Assembly: GCA_032622095.1 (NCBI GenBank)
Contig: CP136064.1
Span: 261,869,863 to 261,933,862, forward strand
Direction of reading: 5' to 3'
DNA length: 64,000 nt
From: Siphonodentalium dalli
Lineage: Eukaryota; Mollusca; Scaphopoda; Gadilida; Siphonodentaliidae
Both the position numbers and the translations under genes were made by a program. This document shows positions 55,474-64,000 of this stretch, one piece after another. Position 1 is the first letter of the stretch, and every line of letters begins with the position of its first letter. The notes beneath the pieces were generated by a model. The model saw only the letters and a list, made by a program, of their open reading frames with translations, was not told the DNA's origin and did not search any database.

Positions 55474-58400
55474 TGCTCATTCACCACGATGGCAAATTCC
55501 GACGACCTTCGAGATTTGATGTCAATTCAGAATCGCCCACGGCATCCAAAGAATGGCTTCACTGGAAACGGACTTTCACTAACTTTATCAGCTCTACCGG
55601 TCAGGATGATCCTCAGCCGGCCAAACTCGACATGTTGATAAACTTTGTGTCCCCATCAGTTTACGAATATATTGCAGACAGCGACACTTACAACGAAGCA
55701 ATCAAAACTCTGGAAACAGTGTATATTCGTCCAAAAAATGAGGTTCTAGCGAGACACCTCCTCACCACTCGACGACAGCAGTCAGGCGAGAACCTGGACC
55801 TGTTCTTGAACGAACTGCGGCAGTTGGCTAACGACTGCAATTTCAAAGCTGTCTCGGCCGATGTGTACAAGGAAGAATATATTAGAGACGCGTTTATTAA
55901 CGGCTTGTCATCGCAAGTGATCCGGCAACGATTGCTGGAAAACAAAACATTAGATCTGCAGACCATGTTTGACCAGGCGCGGACGATGGAATCGGCCAAG
56001 AAAAGTAACGAACTATATGCTCAACCATATCCGCCAATGGCTGCCGCTACAGCTCAAATCAATGAGGAAGACGATAATTCTACTGCTGCTGCACTACGTT
56101 CCGATACCGGTAATCGCAAATGCTTCTTCTGCGGTAATAGCATGCATCCGCGACGAGTGTGTCCGGCCAGGGACGCAATTTGCCACAATTGTAAAATTAA
56201 AGGACATTTTTCGAAAGACTGCAGGAACAAATCAACAGGAACAACGGCATCGTGTCAACCGATTCTAGCTTCAGTGACTGCAGCTTCTCCAAAGTGCTTG
56301 TCGAAAGCAGTTATTAACATAACTATCGATGGGAAAATGTACAATGCCTTAGTGGATACTGGCAGTTCCGAAAGTTTTGTCGACCTGAAAGTAGCAGAAA
56401 AACTCGGTGTTCGAATAATCCCGACGTGTGGCCAAGTGTCCATGGCATCTGGTGCTATCTGCAGCCCGATAATGGGTAAATGTAGAGTCGACGTGAACTT
56501 GGACAAGAAGATGTATAGAAATGTACAGCTCGGTATTCTTCAAAGCCTGTGTTGCGATGTCATTCTCGGTCTTGACTTCATGGAAAAACATGAAAGCGTT
56601 CGAATCAAATTTGGAGGGTCCTCACCACCAATTGACGTCAACAACAGTAATGCTGTATGCGGGTTGGCTTCTTCGACGGTGGAACCTCCTGAACTCTTCG
56701 CAAACCTCTCTGCCGATTGCCACCCTATCGCGACAAAAACTAGAAAATACAGCAGCGCGGACAAAGAATTCATCGAAAACGAAACGTCGAGACTGATTAA
56801 AGAAGGCATTATCGAGCCAAGTACGTATCCCTGGAGGGCACAAGTTCTTGTTACATGTAACGAGAGACACAAAAAGAGACTCGTGATAGATTACTCACAA
56901 ACAATTAACAACTGTACCGAATTGGACGCCTATCCATTCCCGAAGATCAACGATATGGTGTCGGAAGTGGCTAAATACCGAATATTTAGTACTCTAGATC
57001 TTCGAATTGCCTACCATCAGATACCTTTGAGAGACCACGAGAAGATCTACACAGCTTTCGAGGCGAACGGTCGTCTCTACCAGTTCTGCCGAGTCCCGTT
57101 CGGAGTAACTAATGGAGTGGCATGCTTCCAGAGGGTGATGGATCGACTCTTGGAGGAGAATGGATTGCGTGGCGTATTCGTTTATGTCGATAACATCACC
57201 ATTGGAGGAATGGATCAAAATCAACACGATGAGAACCTCCGTAAATTCCTGGATGTAGCTAAGAAATATTGTCTTACATTCAACGACGATAAATGCGCAT
57301 ACTCAACAGAAAGTATCAACTTGCTGGGATACACCATCAGCCACGGTAGTCTCAGACCCGATTCCGACAGGATGAAACCGCTGCGAGACCTTCCAGTACC
57401 TTACAGCAACAAATCGGCCAAGCGAGCTGTCGGGATGTTTTCTTACTATAGTCAGTGGATTCCGAAGTTCTCGGAGAAAATTAAACCTCTCGCAAATGCG
57501 TGTTCCTTCCCATTGGATGCGAAGACCATTGCCGCCTTTGACCAATTAAAGACTGACATTGAGAATGCTGGTATCCAAGCCCTCGATGAGACTATTCCTT
57601 TTGTAATTGAGACCGATGCTTCGGACACAACTTTGGCAGGAAGTTTAAATCAGGGATGGCGTCCCGTTGCATTTTTTTCAAGGACTCTGCAGCCTCACGA
57701 GATTTGACATTCTTCGGTAGAGAAGGAGGCGTGCGCGATTGTGGAGGCTATAACAAAATGGCGTCACCTTCTTTGTGGAAAAGAGTTCACACTAGTCATG
57801 GATCAGGAAGAGCTATCATTCATGTTCAATTCGCGAAATCACGGGAAAATAAAGAATGATAAAATTCTCCGATGGCGTACCGAACTCAGTTGTTACAGCT
57901 ACGAGATCAAATACCGGCCAGGTAGTGAAAATGCATCCGCTGATTGCTTTTCCAGAGCACACTGCTCTGCGGTCAGTCGTGACGCGCTTCTGGAATTGCA
58001 TGTTTCACTGTGCCATCCCGGTATCACACGATTAATGCATTTCGTCAGATCAAAGAATCTACCATACTCAGTAGAAGATGTCAAGCGTGTCGTTGGACAA
58101 TGTCAAATCTGTGCCAAGTTGAAGCCTCGATATCAGAACCCAACTACTCCGCCGCTTGTTAAGGCTACGCAACCTTTTGAGCGATTAAGTGTAGACTTCA
58201 AAGGTCCATTACCATCGACGACAAGGAACAAGTATCTACTAACTGTCATAGATGAGTTCTCAATATTTCCTTTCGCCTTCCCATGTGCCGACGTGACGTC
58301 TGCGACCGTTATACAGTGCCTAACCCAGTTGTTCAGACTATTTGGAATGCCTGGCTACATTCACTCGGATCAGGGTGCATCTTTCATGAGCTCAGAACTC

Positions 58401-59003
58401 AAAACATTCCTGCAATCACATGGTATCGCAAGCAGTCGCACTTTCCCGTACAACCCGAGAGGAAATGGCCAATGCGACCGGTACAACGGAATCATATGGA
58501 AGGCGGTCTCGTTGGCCACCAGTTCGAGAGGTCTCCAGGACAATCAGTGGGAAAACGTTCTTCCCGATGCGTTGCACTCGGTGAGAAGTCTACTATGCAC
58601 GTCAACGAACTGCACCCCTCACGAACGGTTCTTAAACTTCCAGCGAAGATCGTCGACTGGCCGATCTGTTCCATCCCGGCTCGTGCCAGGACCGGTCCTG
58701 TTGAAGAGACACGTAAGGTCAAAATATGATCCGATGGTCGATGAAGTTGAGTTGATCGAGGCCAATCCGAGCTACGCCCATATCCGGCTTCCGAATGGCA
58801 ACGAACGGGTAGTTTCCTTGAGGGATTTGGCGCCACCAGGAGAACCGACTAATAGTCCCGAAGTTGATAACAACATAGAACTACCCGACCCTGGACTGGA
58901 TACTGCAGTCGAGGATCCTGTCGTGACTGAACCAGACTCTGGATGGGTTAGACGAGCAACTCGGCCCACTAATAAACCAGACCGTTTGGGTTTCAACGAA
59001 TGA
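55473..59003 (+). pseudogene. Gypsy gag-pol, interrupted by one in-frame TGA
   Basis: One frame of 1177 codons with a single TGA at 57705-57707. Order with residues counted from 55473: Gag; two CCHC knuckles (~216-250); aspartic protease LVDTGSSESF (~293); RT with RLVIDYSQTINNC (~468) and FVYVDNITIGG (~569); RNase H ETDASDTTLAG (~709), with the stop just after; integrase with an HHCC finger (~850) and core motifs SVDFKGPLP, HSDQGASF and NGQCDRYNG. The usual catalytic Glu of the last motif is Asp. No chromodomain. The nearest ATG (55489) lies in another frame, so the start is either lost by a small deletion or non-AUG. Confidence 0.93.
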
Positions 59004-59033
59004 CACTTACAGAAATTACTTTGTTGGGGAGAA

Positions 59034-59156
59034 TGTGATGAAATTTGTATTTAGTTTCTAAGACTTTCACTTGTATTTTACAGATGTACTCAGAAGTACT
59101 GTTTGGTAATTAATTAAAGACTTTCATCAACAAGAATCGTTATCTACCTCACTACA
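59034..59156 (+). repeat. 3' LTR
   Basis: 123 bp, preceded by TTTGTTGGGGAGAA as the polypurine tract. Confidence 0.96.
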
Positions 59157-59190
59157 GTATCCCTAACCGATTGAGCCACCGAGGCTCTAC
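59157..59190 (-). mobile_element. tRNA-derived SINE, head
   Basis: GAGCCTCGGTGGCTCAATCG-GTTAGGGATAC on the minus strand: A-box-like tRNA start. It is separated from the rest by the Gypsy insertion; the 5 bp GTATC are repeated at the break. Confidence 0.92.
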
Positions 59191-62013
59191 AGTTAGGTTC
59201 ATATCTATATAGAGCGTAACTCAGATTAAAATAATGCCGATATGGGTTTATTTGTGTTTTTGAAATAAGTCCAATATAAACTTATTTTTAAAAGAACAGG
59301 CTGGACTCAAATATGGCTGTAAATAAAAAACAATAACACTGAATAGCCCATCCTTCAGTTACGAGTAATACTAATTGCGACCATTCTAACATATGAATCG
59401 GGCATGCCCTTTTAAGACAGAAAGGATGAAACATACAAGTATCACAGTTAAAACTCAAATGTATGTACATGTAAAAGTAAAACATCTTAATGGCATACTT
59501 TTTGGTAACATGTAAGGCGTGAAATTGTCCAGTCACTTGGAACCACAGTTTTTGTTTTAACAGATGAATCCGTACATCACGACAATATATCAGTAACAGC
59601 TTGTTGGGATTGAAACCTTCAAGGCAACAGCAAAGCCTGTAATTACTATGCATGATTACTTGGCGACAACTTTCTTCTATAGTCCCAATTTTTTAAATAA
59701 AATTTGATAGCGTGATAGATCAAACTGTGTATACTAGTCTCAAAACTCTTAGTATCCATCTCATTGGGTCAGCCAAAGATAGTTTAATAAGAACATCCAA
59801 CCAATAGTGGACTCCCGGTCCGTAAATTGTCGTAATAACTGGGCGATAACATGGCGAATGGCGACAATGTCTCATACCCACACGTTGCAATGGAAATTGA
59901 CGAACATGGGATGAATCGGTCTGTGTAATTGTAATAGTTGTACTCGTAAGTTGGAAATGTATAGATATGTGATCATCCGTCACTGCGCGGCATCAGTTCA
60001 TTGTTTACCGTGTTGTTGTTGTTATTGTTGTTGACATCGAAGCTCTTGTGAATTACTCTGGTGCGTAGAGTATATCCTCTCATGTAGATGTACATGTATG
60101 GGCTTCAGAAGTATCAGAACACTGTAAACTGGATTAAATGGTCAAGTTATAAAAAAAACTGGCAACACTGTCAACATTCTAATAGTATTAATAGCTGCTA
60201 CAGTACGTTGTTGTTGTTATTATTATCACTTGTGGTTGACATCGAAGCTCCTGTGCATTAATCTAGCACGTGTACCTGTATCCTGTTGTGTCAGTAAATG
60301 TATCTGTCAATTTCAACATGAACACTGAGACGAATGAAGACAAGTCATAGCCGACAGCTCTAAGTGGCAGCTCGAAGACAACCCAGTTGTCACAATTGAG
60401 TGGAAAATATCAATGATTAAGCCGGTTTGAGCAGATTTAGAGCTTGTCCGTTCACATAGGAACCGAAGTCAGACAGTTTTAACATTAGTCCACAACTGTA
60501 CAGTTTACATTTTCCCCCAAAAAAACAATTGGGTTTACAGCGCAGCAACGACAAAAGAAATTCGTGAGTGATAAAGTCGGCTCAAGAAAATAACGTAATT
60601 TAATTACGGACGCAAGACAAGACGGGATCTGTGCATTGCACATAGTGAATAAAATTGCACTGAATACAAACAATTAATAATAAATATTAAACATCAGCAG
60701 AGTCAGGTTCAGTCATACTGTATGAGTCACTGCCGTATATGTATATAATTTTGTCGCCTATAAATATATTGTTGAATTTTGACGGCATGAACTTGAAAAC
60801 ACGCACATCACGGTAAACTGTTAGAAATTACTGTCGGATCGACGGTTTCGGGACGTCATAATCGACGGTCCCATACCGTTTCAACAGTTTGACGGTCCCA
60901 TACCGTTATGTTATGTGCCCATGAAAATTGTCTAAATTAAATATTTTCGTGATTCAAAGTCATGCCGTCAAAATTCAATAATATATTTATCGGCGACCAT
61001 ATTATATACGGCAACGACTCCATACAGAATGACTGAATCTTACTCTGATGATATTTAATATGTGTTATTAATGCGGCATTCATTCTGTGTTATGCGGGCC
61101 GTGCCAATTATCACGAGTATGGTACGTAATTCACATTCTGGGGTTAAGTTCCCGCTTTAGCAATCACCTCATTTCTTCACCATATAATGATTTATCGTTG
61201 ATAGCAAACTGTTGTTTTTTGGGAAACTGTTACCTTTTCGGTTGTGGACAGTTGTTAAGACGGTCTGATTTCGGTTCCTTTGATAACCGGACAAGTTGCA
61301 ATTCAGCGAATAGCAGCTTAATCATTGACAATTTCCACTAAATTCGAGAGTAGAGATTCATGTCAATCATGGCGTGATCCGCCGTCCGGGGTCTGACTTC
61401 ATTCGACGCACTATTCATGTTGAAATTGCAGTGTTGTGACTTAGTATCAAAACACTGGCACATTTACTGACACAAGAGGATACAGGTACAATTAACACAT
61501 GCTTCGATGTCAACCAATAGTGACAATAATAGCAACAACTCAACGAGCAGCTATTGCTATTAGAATGTTGACAATCCAGTTGACAGTTTTCTGAATCTGA
61601 TTGTTTCAAAGCACATGCATGAACATTTACAAGAGAGGATATACGTGTACTGTATGCACCAGTGTAATTCACAAGAGCTTCAGTGTCAACAACAACACCG
61701 TAAGCAATGAACTGACGCCGGCAGTGATGGATGATCACATATCAACAATTCCAACTTTACAATTACACGGACAAATTCATCCCGTGTTCATCAATTTTCA
61801 ATTAAACATGTTGATATGAGACATTGTCATCATTCGCCATGTTATCGTCAAGTTTTTACGACAATTTACCGGGAGTACACCATTGGTTGGATGTTCTTTC
61901 AAACTATTTTTGGCTGACTCACTGATATTGATACAAAGTCAGTGTCGTGATACCAGTATACAGTTCTTATTCTTCGTGTTACAGTGCAAGTCCTGGCAGA
62001 GGTGTATTTCTGC

Positions 62014-62844
62014 TAGGGCTTCACGGTTTTTCGGTATTTAGTCATACCGCGGTTTTGTTTTTAATACCGTGTAGTCGGTATTGGATTTCTTGAATAGTCG
62101 GTATACCGCTGCACACTATATTTTCTTTTTAGTTAGTTTTACGATAGCAAATGTCAATAAAATACATACTCTGAGGCACTAAAGCGTGCCTGTAAGTAAT
62201 GAACGAGAACGAGAATCAGCGGGAGGAAACGAGAACCAGCGAGATGAAACGAGAAACAGCGAGACGAGACGATAACCAACCAGTCGCGTAACTGCAGCAA
62301 AGTGCGAAAATCAATTATCACAAAGGAAGTGACAACATGTTGTACGCTGATGGATGTGTGTTTATTGTCGCCTCACATGCAGCTCAAATTAGTGTACACA
62401 AAGCAATAATTTGACCATGGTCGCCATCCATACAATTACGAAATGTAAACTATACTCTTACCATTGTTTCCGTGCTAATGTTTGTCCACCATCGAGACAC
62501 CACGGATACATACATATTGCTTGGGGACATTCTTAGTATAATCTGGACTTAAATCCCCTCATTGTACATGTATATACTTGTTTGTTTGTTGTTTTTTGCA
62601 TAAGCGACGTCAGTAGTACCCCACACATTGTTAAGATCACAATCGACATGCATTGCGTTGTCCTCTTTTCGCGTGTCCGCGTGACACTGCATTCACACGT
62701 GAATATTGCATTTCGTACTACATGTCCCAAAGGATCTTAACTAGCGAAATGTTTGGACATTATTCTTGACGGTATTTAGTCATACCGCGGTATGGAAATT
62801 AATACCGTAGTCGGTATTGTGAAGGTGGATACCGTGAAGCTCTA
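62014..62844. mobile_element. 831-bp hAT-type non-autonomous element
   Basis: Ends TAGGGCTTCACGGT and ACCGTGAAGCTCTA, subterminal GGTATTTAGTCATACCGCGG at both ends, and a perfect 8-bp target duplication ATTTCTGC (62006-62013, 62845-62852). TAGGG ends with an 8-bp duplication fit hAT. Confidence 0.9.
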
Positions 62845-63007
62845 ATTTCTGCTGGGACATTATCTCAAGCTTGATGCATCATGCTTTAAAATTTCATGGA
62901 AAATGTGCGACTACAGGAGAACATTGTCGCCAAGTCATCGCGAACAGTTATTATGGGATCTGCTGTTGTCTTGAAGGTTCCAATCCCAACTAGCTGTTAT
63001 TGATATA

Positions 63008-63512
63008 CAGTACCAGTCAAAAGAAGTGGTATATTAAGCACGTTATTTTCGTGCCCAATATCGCAATAATGTTGCAAGTGGAAACGCTTATAAGCATGTC
63101 GCTTGTGATATTATTGCAATATTTTGCGCTTAATATCTCAATATTTTGCACTTAATATTGCGACATCTTGCGCTCAAAATTGTGACATTTAAATCAATTA
63201 TTGCTTCTTCTATATTGTTTATTGTATAAATAGAGACAATGTTTTAGATATGTATATAATTATAGTTGTAAATGCTATATGTACACTATATGTACACTAT
63301 ATGCACAGTATTTATCTAATATAAATATAACACTATCGGGTCTGTATGAAATTTAGTGCGCTTAGTATCGCAATATTTTGCGTTCAATATTGCAATAATA
63401 AGCAGGACAGATTTTTGGTAGTGTGCTATAATCACGCATTTTTCTAAATTAAGCACGCTCAATATCGCAATAAAGGTGCGCCTAAAAATACCACTTCCTT
63501 TGACTGGTACTG
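63008..63512. mobile_element. 505-bp Tc1/mariner-type miniature element
   Basis: Inverted ends CAGTACCAGTCAAA-GAAGTGGTAT flanked by TA duplications (63006-63007, 63513-63514). Interior has repeated AATATCGCAATAA motifs in both orientations. No transposase. Confidence 0.92.
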
Positions 63513-63814
63513 TATTGTCATGATGTAAGGATTCACCTGTTAAAACAAAAACTGTGTTTACAAGTGACTGCACAATTTCACGCCTTACATGTTACAAAAA
63601 AGTATGCCATTAAGATATTTTACTTTCACATATACATAAATTTGAGTTTTAACTGTGAAAGATGTAGCTTTGTTCTTTTTATGGCTTAAAAGGGCATGCC
63701 GATTCATATTTTAGAATGGTCTAAATTAGTATTACTCATAACTGAATAGTGATGGGTTGGCTTATCAGCTATTACTAGTATCGTTTTTTAATTACAGCCA
63801 TATTTATACAGTGG

Positions 63815-64000
63815 TTAGTGAAAGGCCAACACATTACGCGTGTGCAGCCTTTTCCGGATTAAATTCTACGAGGCAGATAACAAGCTTGATCCTCTGCAAA
63901 CTGCAAAGTTTCATAAGTATTGTCTATCACTTTATGCATTGAGGATTTACATTTCATCAAAGATATCATCATAACATAAGAACTAAGATGTATTTTTCAG
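63815..64000. other. Right edge: nothing recognised
   Basis: Sequence beyond the foldback, with no exon of the transporter identified. Confidence 0.4.

Larger units (their letters stand above)
55338..59156 (+). mobile_element. Complete Ty3/Gypsy-type LTR retrotransposon, 3819 bp
   Basis: Two 123-bp LTRs (TG...CA) differing at one position, 5-bp target duplication GTATC (55333-55337 and 59157-59161), a purine-rich tract (TTGGGGAGAA) directly before the 3' LTR, and one gag-pol frame. The insertion is recent by LTR similarity, but the copy carries a stop and altered catalytic residues. Antisense to the transporter. Confidence 0.97.
59309..63807. mobile_element. ~4.5-kb foldback with ~1.5-kb arms
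   Basis: Left arm 59309 to about 60800 matches, inverted, about 60950 to 63807. Matching pairs: AAATATGGCTGTAA with TTACAGCCATATTT; GAACATCCAACCAAT with ATTGGTTGGATGTTC; TTTTGACGGCATGA with TCATGCCGTCAAAA; CGCCTTACATGT on the right with ACATGTAAGGCG on the left. Arms are visibly diverged. The right arm is longer because of two later insertions (62014-62844, 63008-63512). The centre (60830-60930) holds a direct repeat GACGGTCCCATACCGTT. No protein-coding frame. Confidence 0.92.

Overview
The window reads as intron-rich, AT-rich animal DNA, most likely from a mollusc and probably a bivalve. That is inferred from the mix of repeats: degenerate 'aaaggggcataactctgg'-type repeats near 53.9-54.3 kb, a tRNA-derived SINE with a (TCAA)n-like tail, many small foldback elements and short-LTR Gypsy copies. 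It holds one real host gene, on the minus strand, spread over more than 44 kb. It is the 3' three quarters of a sodium-coupled monocarboxylate transporter (SLC5A8/SLC5A12-like). I assembled it by hand from 13 coding exons between 53353 and 9158. The exons join with consistent phases at every junction and give 485 residues plus stop. The roughly 160 N-terminal residues (first transmembrane helices) are not in the window and must lie above 53353, probably beyond 64000.

Layout from left to right: 1-9.1 kb is gene-free and repeat-rich (68-bp tandem repeat, a 1.7-kb terminal-inverted-repeat element, a cluster of five ~92-bp hairpins, a 5'-truncated LINE). From 9158 to 53353 is the transporter with its large introns. 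These contain a near-complete LINE ORF (9.65-12.16 kb), a nested foldback (14.06-14.55 kb), a 65-bp satellite (15.2-20.1 kb), a 31-bp array (25.6-26.8 kb), a splice-acceptor array (28.7-32.0 kb), a second LINE (33.1-34.3 kb), a GC-rich foldback with 43-bp inverted ends (38.7-39.3 kb) and further minisatellites. From 53.4 to 64 kb there is a SINE split by a complete Gypsy retrotransposon with a 5-bp target duplication, then a ~4.5-kb foldback whose right arm carries a hAT-type and a Tc1/mariner-type miniature element.

The striking observation concerns the transporter's own exon edges. At least four tandem arrays, plus one 1.2-kb duplication, are copies of a splice junction of this gene together with the adjoining 15-30 nt of exon: the donor of exon 12 (about 76 copies of 65 bp), the acceptor of exon 9 (roughly 100 shorter units), the donor of exon 8 (four copies turned into GC donors), the acceptor of exon 7 (seven copies at 50-bp spacing) and the acceptor of exon 4 (one 1.2-kb copy placed in another intron). 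The gene therefore carries well over a hundred decoy splice sites beside its true ones. The satellites apparently grew by tandem duplication with one breakpoint inside an exon edge, the only kind of exon-touching duplication that leaves the exon intact. I regard this as the candidate new phenomenon.

All identified retrotransposon ORFs (three LINEs and the Gypsy copy) lie on the plus strand, antisense to the transporter. No rRNA gene, functional tRNA gene or CRISPR array was seen.
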